Assembly: GCA_033763595.1 (NCBI GenBank)
Contig: JANRKH010000033.1
Location: 1-30,929, forward strand
DNA: 30,929 bases
DNA from: JANRKH01 sp033763595
GTDB taxonomy: Bacteria > Pseudomonadota > Alphaproteobacteria > Rickettsiales > Rickettsiaceae
Reading direction: 5' to 3'
Positions within the stretch are counted from its first letter, which is position 1. The number at the start of each line of letters is the position of its first letter. The notes under the pieces are model-generated. The model saw only the letters and a list, made by a program, of their open reading frames with translations, had not been told where the DNA came from and ran no database searches. This document shows positions 15,354-23,653 of this stretch, piece after piece. Both the position numbers and the translations under genes were made by a program.

Positions 15354-18186
15354 CTTGTACCTCACTTATTAATGCTGGATATAATGAATCAGGGAATGAT
15401 AAATCATATACTTCGTTAAAATCGACCCTAAGGTCGCTATTGTCATAACCGTTTAAATAATTCACTAAATAGCAAGCCTTAGCAAAATAATTTCTTGCAT
15501 CTTGATTGTCATCACTTGTGTCTGAAGTGATGCTCGTCTTTAGCGTCTCAATAACATAAGAGAGAAAACTAAAGTAATCTCTTATATGTACAAGATCTCC
15601 TTGACTCACCTTCCACCAAATTGTATCAAGTGTGTCCGAGCATTCGTCTACGCATACGTCAGATTCAAAGTTGCCCTTATAAGCTTGCGAAGAGATATCA
15701 ACATCTTCGTGACTGAGATTTTCCTTTGGTTTGATCACAGGACTATCTGATCGGATCTTGAATTTTTTTAATGGAACTCCAGCTAATTCAACCGCTTCCA
15801 TGATTTTACCAGTTATTTCTTGTACTATAGAATCCAGTACATCTTCACCAGATCCGTCAAAGATCTTTTTGGAATCAAGCTTTCGACACTCACGCTTTAT
15901 CTTTTCAAGAGTATCCATATCTTCTTTAGGTATAACAACTTTATTATCCTCAATTTCTCTGCCAGCTGCAAGCACTTCGGCATTTTCTTTTTTTTGCTGC
16001 GCGAGTTTTTCAGTAATAGCAACTACTTGATTCTTATACTCGGCAAATTCGATCATTTTTTCGCTATATTTTTTTTGCCTGGTCGCTTTTGCTAAAGTCT
16101 CCTGTCTTTCATTATCTAACTTGCCAGCTGCCATAGCAGCCATTGCAGGTACCATAGGAATATTCATGACTACGCCACCCGCAAATGCTAAAGGTACTAG
16201 TACCAAACCTGCAGCAACTAACCCTACATCTGTAGCAAAGTTTGAGGCGTTATAATGGCTAGGATCGCCCTGGACCTGTTCCCTCGTTTCAATTATACTC
16301 ATAGTTGCTCCGGTAGCAGCTGCAATAGGAGTAACAAGCCACCCGAATATAGTCATTCCGATAGCAGCAGCAGCTCCAAGACCAATATCTTTTGCACTCA
16401 GCTTTGTTTCTGCAATTTGAGAATTCGCTTGCTTTAATTTTTCTATGGAGTCATTTAAAATAGCATCATTTTGTTCTCTAGCTTCGTTAACATATCTAAT
16501 CATCATTTCAGCTTCGTCGGCGGTGTATCTTCCAAGTACTTTTTTTGCTTCGAGCAATCTAACTTGAATATCTGAACATATTCGGTTTAAACTTCTGTAA
16601 ATTTCTTGCTTGATTATTTTTGTTAGCTGCAAATCAGGGCATACTTCCTCTAAAAAACTCGAAAACTCAATTATTGAAATAAAAGATTTTTCTGCGGCTA
16701 TACTCTCAATGCCTTCGTCAATAGATGACATATACTTAATCGCAATCAAGCATGAACCAGAGCCAGATTTATTATCTATGTCAGACTTTATAACTTGGCC
16801 GGCAGACATAATAGCATCGAAGACTCTTATTGAATTTGCCTCGAGTTTTTCAATATTTTTCTTTGTTAGTTTCTCGTCTAGAGGATATTGATACTCGCAA
16901 CCAAATTTTAAATAATCTAAAAATTTTTTAAATCCAGGAGAAGATGTTAGGTCTTCCTGGTACTTTAACAAAAATATCCTCGATTGGCCCGAAACCCCAA
17001 GACCCATTTGCCCAATTGTATAACTACTCACGTATGAACTTTCCTTAATAGATTCTAGTAGGTTTCTAGGCAGACTAGCTATCTCGTCAGTCACATCAGA
17101 CGGTGCGCCAAAAATACTCATTAATTTTTGACTATTTATAAAATAATCTACGAATGATTTGGCCGCAGAGTCAACAGCTGGATCAGAGTCAATCGATATC
17201 TTCTTTGTTTTGATCTTATTGTTTAAGATTTTTGCTATTTTTTTTGTATCGATATTTTCTGGGGCCTTTGTAAAAACCAAATTAATCGAGTTATGGTTGA
17301 GCATATCAATTACGTGAGGGAAAGAGACGCATATGCTCCTTAAAAAATTTATAAATAATTCTATATTGTCGTGATACAAATCGTTGAAGTCAGAAACTAG
17401 CACCAATTTTAGTGACCTTGCATTTTGCGCAAGTGTTCTAATAAAAAATATATTAGGAACGTCCTGGACAACCCCTCTATTATCTCCAAAACCTGGAGCG
17501 TCCCAAATCTCATCCACTCCCGATCTTTTTAAAGGACTTGATGCACTTGCCTTCCAAGCTCTGGGTTCAAAGGTTTCTGAAGTAGAGTTTAATCCAATCT
17601 CTGGACCATCAGGACTTGTTTTTTCTATTCTTATTTTACAATTGTCATCCTCAAATATGCTCAGGGCAGAGCCTATTAAAAAATTAATTAGCGTACTTTT
17701 GCCGCCTTTGCTATTACCAAGAACAAGAATAATATCTTTGCCTTTTGAATCGGATTTTATCTTTTCGATGTTCACTCGCTCTATAGTATCCTTAATTTTT
17801 GATACTTTTAAAAGATTTTCGGCCGCTTCTTTTTCTTTGGTAGTATCAGCTCCAACCCCAAACATAGATAAAGTAGAGTCTAACGTACTCTGCAATAAAC
17901 CTGACGATTTCGATTTTATGTTCGTTGTGGATTCTTTTGAGGTAGTTTCTTTAGATGTATCTGTTTCTACTGTCAGAGCAGGTAAAGTTGCGCCAAAAGT
18001 GCCTTGGACCAATTTACTTTGTTTTTGTTTAGAATTTGTAGTATTTTCCTTTGACTCAGAATTAGGCTGGCGCTCAAAACGAGACCTTATAGAACTCACA
18101 GAAGATGTAGGGGGATCGCTGCGATCAACCGTGTGAGCTTGAGTTTTATCCTTCTCAGCTGGATCGGATTTAGTATTTTTAAACAT
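15328..18186 (-). CDS. Large dynamin/septin-like GTPase, first of a tandem pair
   Basis: The protein has 952 residues. Residues 1-120 are Ser/Thr/Lys-rich and probably disordered, with an internal duplication (QGTFGATLPALTVETDTSKE, about 61-80, against QSTLDSTLSMFGVGADTTKE, about 99-118). The GTPase domain follows: P-loop GNSKGGKS at 157-164, DAPGFGDNRG at 229-238, LVSDFNDLYHDNIELFINFL, and a TK-type G4 (VFTKAP) without the canonical Asp. After a helical region there are two long hydrophobic segments (GLGAAAAIGMTIFGWLVTPI and LVAAGLVLVPLAFAGGVVMN), then a coiled coil and an acidic tail. The arrangement recalls bacterial dynamin-like proteins and the septin/AIG-like GTPases of protists. The ATG at 18184-18186 is preceded by GAGG. 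It is first in a two-gene unit with its paralogue. Confidence 0.78.
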   Translation of the reverse strand: MFKNTKSDPAEKDKTQAHTVDRSDPPTSSVSSIRSRFERQPNSESKENTTNSKQKQSKLVQGTFGATLPALTVETDTSKETTSKESTTNIKSKSSGLLQSTLDSTLSMFGVGADTTKEKEAAENLLKVSKIKDTIERVNIEKIKSDSKGKDIILVLGNSKGGKSTLINFLIGSALSIFEDDNCKIRIEKTSPDGPEIGLNSTSETFEPRAWKASASSPLKRSGVDEIWDAPGFGDNRGVVQDVPNIFFIRTLAQNARSLKLVLVSDFNDLYHDNIELFINFLRSICVSFPHVIDMLNHNSINLVFTKAPENIDTKKIAKILNNKIKTKKISIDSDPAVDSAAKSFVDYFINSQKLMSIFGAPSDVTDEIASLPRNLLESIKESSYVSSYTIGQMGLGVSGQSRIFLLKYQEDLTSSPGFKKFLDYLKFGCEYQYPLDEKLTKKNIEKLEANSIRVFDAIMSAGQVIKSDIDNKSGSGSCLIAIKYMSSIDEGIESIAAEKSFISIIEFSSFLEEVCPDLQLTKIIKQEIYRSLNRICSDIQVRLLEAKKVLGRYTADEAEMMIRYVNEAREQNDAILNDSIEKLKQANSQIAETKLSAKDIGLGAAAAIGMTIFGWLVTPIAAATGATMSIIETREQVQGDPSHYNASNFATDVGLVAAGLVLVPLAFAGGVVMNIPMVPAMAAMAAGKLDNERQETLAKATRQKKYSEKMIEFAEYKNQVVAITEKLAQQKKENAEVLAAGREIEDNKVVIPKEDMDTLEKIKRECRKLDSKKIFDGSGEDVLDSIVQEITGKIMEAVELAGVPLKKFKIRSDSPVIKPKENLSHEDVDISSQAYKGNFESDVCVDECSDTLDTIWWKVSQGDLVHIRDYFSFLSYVIETLKTSITSDTSDDNQDARNYFAKACYLVNYLNGYDNSDLRVDFNEVYDLSFPDSLYPALISEVQDDAENYQA

Positions 18187-18255
18187 AGGAACCTCGTACT
18201 AAAAGTTAAACTAAGACACTAGAGAAAACTCCCCCGTGAAGACAACTTGGTTCCT
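18187..18255 (-). promoter_or_regulatory. 5' leader with inverted repeat overlapping the RBS of the GTPase operon
   Basis: On the mRNA strand AGGAACC (18249-18255) is exactly complementary to GGTTCCT (18187-18193), which touches the ATG and covers part of the GAGG Shine-Dalgarno (18192-18195). The 7-bp stem encloses a 55-base loop. If it forms, it could hide the ribosome site, but a long-range 7-bp stem may be chance. Confidence 0.35.
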
Positions 18256-18274
18256 AAAAATTGTCTATTTTAGT

Positions 18275-18303
18275 ATATAAATAGTATTGTTAATTTTTGT
18301 CAA
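18275..18303 (-). promoter_or_regulatory. Sigma70-type promoter for the GTPase pair
   Basis: The minus strand has a perfect -35 TTGACA (18298-18303), a 17-base spacer and TTATAT (18275-18280); shifted by one base the -10 reads TATATA. It predicts a leader of about 80 bases before the ATG at 18186. Confidence 0.6.
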
Positions 18304-18379
18304 GAGTTTTTTTAAAAAATTTCTTTTTTTTACGAATTTTCTTTTGAGAGGGTGATTGTTTAAAGTTAAATTAATAACC

Positions 18380-19651
18380 CTAAGCTTGGAGTTCTGGTCT
18401 TAATAACTTGATTGAGGACTCTTGTTTTTTCGTTGTTTGATCCATGAAAATTAAAGCAAAGCTTGCAAGGCCTGCGATTAAAAAAATATACATCGCCGGT
18501 GCAATAGGGTTTTTAAAATAGTGCCATAGTAAAAGGCAAATAGCAGTACTATTACGACCCAAAACCTCTTCTCCTATGCTTGCGCTAATTCCAATCACAA
18601 GATATTTATCATTGCCGCTAACAAGGCTATAGTACCATGCTTGCAAGGGCGCAAGAAAAGCAAGTCCGCATAAAATAATGACAATTCTTGCAAATATAAC
18701 ATATAAAAATCCTGATCCAGGCATGAAGTAGAATAATGGTAAAATTATGAGCCATATGAAAACTGACATAGAGGCCATAAATTTTTTTATTTCGAAATTT
18801 TCTGCAATCAGTCCGAATAAAGGAAGTAATGAAGTATCAAGTAAAAGTAACATACTATTCAGTTGAAGCATTTCGCTAATGGAGACATTCGTTATCTCTG
18901 GAACGAAAACATTCATAAAAATAAATGGTATAGTATATGTTATATAGCTAAAGCTACTTACGAATATAATTCTGATTGATGAGTGCCTATTTGCTACTAA
19001 GGTTTTTGCTATATCGTACAAACCTATAGTAGGGATTGGTTCCTTTTCCTTAGTCACAAGAGAAAACCTTAAATATATGCCAATAAATGCAGTGCAGAAT
19101 CCTGCAAAATATGCATATCGCCAATAATATAATGGATTATTTGTATTGCTAACTATCATTGATATAAAAGATGCTATAACTACCCCAATCATCGTAGAGA
19201 AACCAAATAAACTACTAACCCTTGTTTCTTTGGCTGTAGGAGCGTTCTGAAGTATAAATAATGGAGCTATTGTATTTTCTCCTGAGGCAAAAAAATTCTG
19301 CATAATTCTAAGAGATACAAATATTACAGTAGCAAGCGATCCTATTGATTCATAGTTAGGCACAAACCCTATTGCTCCTGTAGTTATAGCAACGCCGCTT
19401 AATACCATCACCATTACCTTTTTTGGCCCTATTGTCATTGCAAGCCTACCAAAAAACAAATTGCCAAGCGGCTTTGTAATCATGCTCGTAGCCATTACGC
19501 CATAAGCTTTTATTGCAGAAACTAACGGGTCTTCTGAAGGAAAAAAATTAGGAGCCATGAATGCTACCATAAATCCATACAAGGCTATATCGTATCTATC
19601 TAGTACGTTACCAATAATACTTGCTAGAAATATTTTGCTATTTTGTTTCAT
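18380..19651 (-). CDS. MFS permease, ProP/metabolite:H+ symporter type
   Basis: The 423-residue inner-membrane transporter has about 12 hydrophobic helices. It shows family blocks: IIGNVLDRYDIALYGFMVAFMAPNFFP at the N terminus, TKPLGNLFFGRLAMTIGPKKVMVM (the MFS loop 2-3 motif GxLxDxxGRKxxL in variant form), and LRIMQNFFASGENTIAPLFI (motif around helix 4 of this family). Rickettsiales carry many ProP-related copies that probably import host osmolytes or metabolites; the substrate here is unknown. The ATG overlaps the xthA stop by four bases (ATGA), so the two are co-translated. There are no frameshifts. RYD in place of the common WYD in the first helix is a visible variant. Confidence 0.88.
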   Translation of the reverse strand: MKQNSKIFLASIIGNVLDRYDIALYGFMVAFMAPNFFPSEDPLVSAIKAYGVMATSMITKPLGNLFFGRLAMTIGPKKVMVMVLSGVAITTGAIGFVPNYESIGSLATVIFVSLRIMQNFFASGENTIAPLFILQNAPTAKETRVSSLFGFSTMIGVVIASFISMIVSNTNNPLYYWRYAYFAGFCTAFIGIYLRFSLVTKEKEPIPTIGLYDIAKTLVANRHSSIRIIFVSSFSYITYTIPFIFMNVFVPEITNVSISEMLQLNSMLLLLDTSLLPLFGLIAENFEIKKFMASMSVFIWLIILPLFYFMPGSGFLYVIFARIVIILCGLAFLAPLQAWYYSLVSGNDKYLVIGISASIGEEVLGRNSTAICLLLWHYFKNPIAPAMYIFLIAGLASFALIFMDQTTKKQESSIKLLRPELQA

Positions 19652-20445
19652 TTATGCATTTTGAGCGTTAAAATAACAGGGGCATGATCAGATGGTTGGT
19701 TCATAGACCTAATCGCAACATCTACCTCTTGATCTAAAACGATAGAAGCTGTGCCAGGACTTGTCAAAAAATAATCTATTCTTGCTCCTCTATTATTTTG
19801 AAAATCGCCATTTCTGTAATCCCACCACGTAAAATTGCTATTTTTTTGCAACAGAAAATCAGTAGGATCAATTACCCCAGAATTTTTTATTGCCCTAATA
19901 CATGCTCTTTCTTCATTAGTAAAAAGGAGCTTGCCCTCAAATTCCGCGACGGAATAAACATCTGATTCATTTTGGGCAACGTTAAAGTCCCCTCCTAAAA
20001 TAAAGTTCACGCCAAATTCTCTACTTCTAACAAATTTTTTTAATCCATTTAGAAAATCAAGTTTGAGTTTGTATGTCTCGCTACCAACGTCTCTGCCGTT
20101 TGGCACATATACTGAGGTTACGATACTATATCCGATCGGAAGCATTAGGCTTGCCATGATAAATCTTGCTTCATTTTTGCAGGGGTTATCATCAAAATCT
20201 ACTATAATATTATCTGCTTTGTGTTTAGAGATTATAGCAACTCCGTTATACGTTTTCTGGCCGCTTACATAGCAATTATAACCAATATCCTCGAGTATTT
20301 CGTATGGAAATTTTGTGTTTTCGCACTTAATTTCCTGCAATAGCACTATGTCTATATTGTTCCGTTGTAACCATTTAGCAAGTTGCTCAATTCTTATTCT
20401 TATTGAATTTACGTTCCATGTGGCAATTTTGAAAAAAAGTGACAT
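19648..20445 (-). CDS. xthA: Exodeoxyribonuclease III
   Basis: This AP endonuclease/3'-5' exonuclease acts in base-excision repair. The 265 residues match the usual length. The fold motifs are in order: KIATWNVNSIR (metal-binding Asn), LLQEIKCEN (catalytic Glu), YNGVAIISK, SVYVPNGRDVGSETY (conserved Tyr), FILGGDFNVAQNESD (catalytic Asp-x-Asn), RGARIDYFLTS and NQPSDHAPVILTLKM (catalytic Asp-His). All active residues are present. It is divergent from cycM with a 74-base gap, and is the first gene of a two-gene unit with the MFS permease. Confidence 0.96.
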   Translation of the reverse strand: MSLFFKIATWNVNSIRIRIEQLAKWLQRNNIDIVLLQEIKCENTKFPYEILEDIGYNCYVSGQKTYNGVAIISKHKADNIIVDFDDNPCKNEARFIMASLMLPIGYSIVTSVYVPNGRDVGSETYKLKLDFLNGLKKFVRSREFGVNFILGGDFNVAQNESDVYSVAEFEGKLLFTNEERACIRAIKNSGVIDPTDFLLQKNSNFTWWDYRNGDFQNNRGARIDYFLTSPGTASIVLDQEVDVAIRSMNQPSDHAPVILTLKMHK

Positions 20446-20519
20446 AATATATTTATTTGGTTATTATTATAAATAGCTTAATTTAAAATTAATTTTAAAC
20501 CATTCACTAACTAAGTAAC

Positions 20520-21041
20520 ATGAACGGAAGAGAATTCAACAAAATATCAGCGTCTATCCTATTGTCCGCTCTTGTAATTATGTTAACGAGCAAAATAGTT
20601 GATGTATTATACGCGCCTGATCTTCATCCGCCAAGAGCATATTCAGTAAAAATAGATGAAACATCGGTCCCTGCATCAGATGAGCCTCAAAACCAAGAAT
20701 TTACCATAGATATCAAATCTCTTTTAGAAAAAGCGTCAAGTGAAGCAGGAAAGGCTTTGTCAGTCAAATGTATTGCATGTCACACGCTTAATAAAGGTGG
20801 GCAAAATAGGGTAGGGCCTAATTTATGGGGCATAGTTGGCAGAAAAAAAGCGTCAGAAGCAGGCTATACATACTCAACTGCTCTTAGTTCTCTTGGGGGC
20901 GAATGGGACGAGGAAAGCCTAGCTAAGTATCTTCACAAACCTCAAGCATATGCAAAAGGAACAAAGATGGGATTTGTGGGCTTTTCCAAACAAACAGATC
21001 TTGCGGATATGATCGCCTTTCTTAAGACTTTGAAAGATTAG
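20520..21041 (+). CDS. cycM: Membrane-anchored cytochrome c (CycM/c552 type)
   Basis: The 173-residue protein has an uncleaved N-terminal anchor (about 9-24, ISASILLSALVIMLTS) and a flexible Pro/Glu-rich linker. A class I cytochrome c domain follows, with the heme site CIACH at 84-88, the RVGPNLWGIVGR block and the axial Met at 150 in AKGTKMGFVGF. CycM-type cytochromes carry electrons from the bc1 complex to the terminal oxidase on the periplasmic face. The length and domain order are normal for the alphaproteobacterial and rickettsial form. The gene stands alone on the plus strand, and its 3' end faces the mscS-type gene with an 11-base gap. Confidence 0.95.
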   Translation: MNGREFNKISASILLSALVIMLTSKIVDVLYAPDLHPPRAYSVKIDETSVPASDEPQNQEFTIDIKSLLEKASSEAGKALSVKCIACHTLNKGGQNRVGPNLWGIVGRKKASEAGYTYSTALSSLGGEWDEESLAKYLHKPQAYAKGTKMGFVGFSKQTDLADMIAFLKTLKD

Positions 21042-21052
21042 CCTAATATTTG

Positions 21053-22006
21053 CTACTCATTTTCAATCATCATATTCTCAAAATCAAATTCATCGCCTAG
21101 TTTCATATAAAGATCAGTTTTAAACTGTTTTAGGTCCTTTACTTGCTTCTTTGAACATGTAAAAAACACTTGAAAACAGTAGCAAAAATAGTCGCTTCCC
21201 TTAAAATATACTTTCGGAGAATCCGAGTTATTAATAGGCGTAATAAGTGATAAAACCTTTATGATTTTGTGTTGTATTACACTTGGTGAAAAATATTCTT
21301 TTTTACTCTTTTTTCCTATTGAACCTAAATTATCACTAACAAACTGGCCATTTTGCTCTGAGCCTATCTTGCATGATTCATTCTTATAAAATCTAAGATT
21401 AATAAAACCTTTAATATCGTCATTCATAAAAGTACTATTAATAAGATTTTTTTGTAATAGTGAGCTGTTAGGAATTAAAACATGAGTATACATTTCATTT
21501 TGAATAGTAATACATCTACTTCCTATTGCAATGACAGTACCTTTAATATCGTCTATTTGTATGTAATCTCCTATCTTTACAGGTTTCTCGATCATTATTA
21601 TAAGACTTGAGATAAGATTTCCAATTAAATGCTGCGCTCCGAATCCAACACCGATAGCGAGCGCGCCTCCAATAAATGCAAAAGCACTTAGGGGAATATT
21701 TGCTATTTTGAGCACAATCGTGACAAACAGGATGATAAGACAATAAATAATTAAATTTTCGACTGTGTTTGCTGTATCTTGATTTTCGGGAAATTTTTGA
21801 GAAATGAACTTACTAAGTCTTTTTTTTATGTAGCTTAGATAAATCATACCAACAAAAAAAATCAGAAGCGATGATACGATATTACCAACTGTCACCTGGT
21901 TATTATCGATTGTAAGTATGTTTTTTTGCCAAATAGATTCTTTGAGTAACCCTTCAACTTGTGTCATTCCATCGAAATTAATTGATGGCAGAATATTATG
22001 TTCCAT
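21053..22006 (-). CDS. MscS-family mechanosensitive ion channel
   Basis: The 317-residue protein has an N-terminal helix pair (about 43-65 and 84-103) and the pore helix block FAFIGGALAIGVGFGAQHLIGNLISSLIIMIEKPVKIGDYI, the clear MscS signature (quoted region about 110-150). It continues with the beta domain GTVIAIGSRCITIQNEMYTHVLIPNSSLLQ and a mixed C-terminal cage domain. It opens under membrane tension to release osmolytes. TM3 has the expected Gly/Ala packing. It is a small-conductance MscS without N-terminal add-ons, transcribed divergently from rpmH with about 165 bases between the starts. An MscS-like gene of unrelated function is unlikely. Confidence 0.93.
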   Translation of the reverse strand: MEHNILPSINFDGMTQVEGLLKESIWQKNILTIDNNQVTVGNIVSSLLIFFVGMIYLSYIKKRLSKFISQKFPENQDTANTVENLIIYCLIILFVTIVLKIANIPLSAFAFIGGALAIGVGFGAQHLIGNLISSLIIMIEKPVKIGDYIQIDDIKGTVIAIGSRCITIQNEMYTHVLIPNSSLLQKNLINSTFMNDDIKGFINLRFYKNESCKIGSEQNGQFVSDNLGSIGKKSKKEYFSPSVIQHKIIKVLSLITPINNSDSPKVYFKGSDYFCYCFQVFFTCSKKQVKDLKQFKTDLYMKLGDEFDFENMMIENE

Positions 22007-22103
22007 TGCAGTGAGTTTCTTGTTAGTTTGCGTTGCTTTCGGTTTGACTAGTTTTTTTGAATAATCCGATATTTAATTTGCAACAGATAATCAATATTAA
22101 AGA

Positions 22104-22131
22104 TTGACATTCGTGCCTAATTTATTATATT
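22104..22131 (+). promoter_or_regulatory. Sigma70-type promoter for rpmH
   Basis: Consensus -35 TTGACA (22104-22109), a 16-base spacer and -10 TATATT (22126-22131), 43 bases before the rpmH ATG. This is the best promoter match I see in the window, as expected for a ribosomal-protein gene. Confidence 0.75.
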
Positions 22132-22174
22132 CGCATGAGAAAATTATACAAATAAAAACATTTAAGGCAAGCTT

Positions 22175-22309
22175 ATGAAACGTACTTTTCAGCCAAGTAA
22201 TTTAGTAAAAAAACGAAGACATGGCTTTAGGGCAAGAATGCAGACTGTTGGTGGTAGAGCAGTTCTTAGTAGAAGAAGGGCTAAGGGCCGCAAGCAGCTT
22301 TGTGCATAA
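22175..22309 (+). CDS. rpmH: Ribosomal protein bL34
   Basis: This 44-residue ribosomal protein has the normal L34 sequence: MKRTFQPSNLVKKRRHGF, then ARMQTVGGRAVLSRRRAKGRKQL and a short CA tail. It is a component of the 50S subunit. AAGG sits upstream of the ATG as ribosome site, and a strong promoter lies 43 bases away. It is followed at a distance of about 500 bases by rnpA, an order conserved in bacteria, but here the interval is inflated by two nested repeats. Confidence 0.97.
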   Translation: MKRTFQPSNLVKKRRHGFRARMQTVGGRAVLSRRRAKGRKQLCA

Positions 22310-22534
22310 CATAAAATCAGTTATAAATACCAATTAGCTCTGGTAGATCTGATCTCTAGTTTGCGGCATAGTTTGATGAAAAGACTTTTTTGCACATGAG
22401 TTTCTACTTGTCGAATTTATGTAGGTGTTCTTGGTTCTGCATTTATTTCTGTATAACGAAATGGTTTATAGGTATTCTTAACTAAGAAAACGCAAGTGTA
22501 TGTAGTGTAGATTTCGGACCCAAAGATGAAAATA

Positions 22535-22740
22535 ATACCAAATCTCTAGAATTAAATAATACTATAGTCTTTTAGGTTGGATTAGATACTGGAGAGAAGC
22601 CTATGAGTATTAGGTGAGCGACGAGTCAACAACGTAACTAATTCAACATAAAAGACTATAGGAGCAAGTTACGAAGCCTACTCTCGTGTAAGCCTTTAGC
22701 AACGAGCTAGAAGCAAGTACTTAAAAATAGGATTTGGTAT
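22535..22740. repeat. Family F repeat interrupted by a family M element
   Basis: The left part, ATACCAAATCTCTAGAATTA to AATAATACTA, and the right part, GGAGCAAG to GGATTTGGTAT, join into a typical 110-bp family F copy in inverted orientation if 22565-22658 plus one TA are removed. The joined site AATACTAGGAGC is exactly what the intact copy at 26277-26384 has. Confidence 0.88.
22565..22658. mobile_element. Family M MITE-like element, copy C (94 bp, internal deletion)
   Basis: Matches copies A and B except for an 8-base deletion (AGGCGCGA missing after ATACT) and one substitution (GTAACTA for GTAGCTA). TA flanks are at 22563-22564 and 22659-22660. Compared with the uninterrupted family F copy, this proves insertion with TA duplication. 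Confidence 0.9.
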
Positions 22741-22809
22741 AATAGCGAAATCACGGTTTTTGTATAGAAATGTAGACAGATCCTAGGAATAGGCATTGCA
22801 AAGAAAGAA

Positions 22810-23379
22810 ATGACCAAGTCCGAAAATTGTCAACTCGAAAAATATCAAACCAATTTTATCATAACGAAAAAACAGGATATTTTGAATAAAATCCAGCTTT
22901 TGTCGCTTAAAAATCAAAAAGCATTTAATCGCGCCTCAGCGAAATCTGTAAAATTTACAGCACAAAGCTTTATGATTACAGTGAGCATGATACAAGAAAA
23001 TCATATTATATTATCTAATACTGATGTAAAACCTGGTAGATTACCCGTTTTATATGGATTCAAAGTATCTAGAAAGATTGGAAAATCACATGAGAGAAAT
23101 TTGATTAAAAGACGCATGAAGAATATCTATCATAAAATCTTTCAAGTGAATTACTGTCCATTATCCATAATTTTTATACCGAGAAAAACATTCAAGGATC
23201 TTAATTTTAGCCAAATGGAAGATGAAGTTACTAAATCTATAATATGGTGCGTAAAAAAACTGGGCCAGAATAGTCTGCATCATAAAACCATAAAGGATAA
23301 AGGGTTTTGCTGCGTAAGTATACCTCGAATAAATATAACTCGGATAAATGCTGCATCAGAGGATAATCGAAATATTTAG
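22810..23379 (+). CDS. rnpA: Ribonuclease P protein component
   Basis: RnpA binds the RNase P RNA and helps remove tRNA 5' leaders. The signature GFKVSRKIGKSHERNLIKRRMKNIYH is present at about 77-102 (positively charged RNR helix), with LSLKNQKAFNRASAKSVKF upstream. The open frame gives 189 residues, against about 110-130 typical. The first ~24 residues lie before the conserved start, and TTG at 22882-22884, preceded by AGGA, is a plausible true start. The C-terminal tail after VKKLG (about 33 residues, Lys/Asn-rich) also exceeds the norm. I list the ATG because it is the only ATG at the front. The gene is on the plus strand after rpmH; no yidC/yidD follows within the window. Confidence 0.9.
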   Translation: MTKSENCQLEKYQTNFIITKKQDILNKIQLLSLKNQKAFNRASAKSVKFTAQSFMITVSMIQENHIILSNTDVKPGRLPVLYGFKVSRKIGKSHERNLIKRRMKNIYHKIFQVNYCPLSIIFIPRKTFKDLNFSQMEDEVTKSIIWCVKKLGQNSLHHKTIKDKGFCCVSIPRINITRINAASEDNRNI

Positions 23380-23426
23380 TAAACTATTAATTAAGTAAAG
23401 GACTTATCACACATCTTGGGGAAATT

Positions 23427-23537
23427 ATACCAAATCCCATTTTTAAGTACTTATCGTATAGCTCGTCGCTAAAGGCTTACACGAGAGTAGGCTTCGTGGC
23501 TTGCTCCTAGTATTATTTAATTCTAGAGATTTGGTAT
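23427..23537. repeat. Family F palindromic repeat, intact copy
   Basis: A 111-bp copy with ends ATACCAAATCCC and GATTTGGTAT, nearly the same as the copy at 4056-4165, and in the same orientation. It sits 48 bases after rnpA, in the 274-base gap before the FG-GAP gene, which otherwise shows no gene. Confidence 0.87.
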
Positions 23538-23653
23538 TAAAACTTAACATATGAATTTAGGGTCTCTCTCAGTTTTGACATGCGTTTGTGTTAAATTCGC
23601 TTGGATTTTTTGTAGCTTTTTTTACTTAGCCTAGCATACACATAAGCATTTAT

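Noticed and set aside
17384..18136. 250-residue plus-strand ORF antisense to the first GTPase
   Set aside because: Mirror frame of a well-supported gene; the Ser/Val/Leu-rich product has no domain or RBS.
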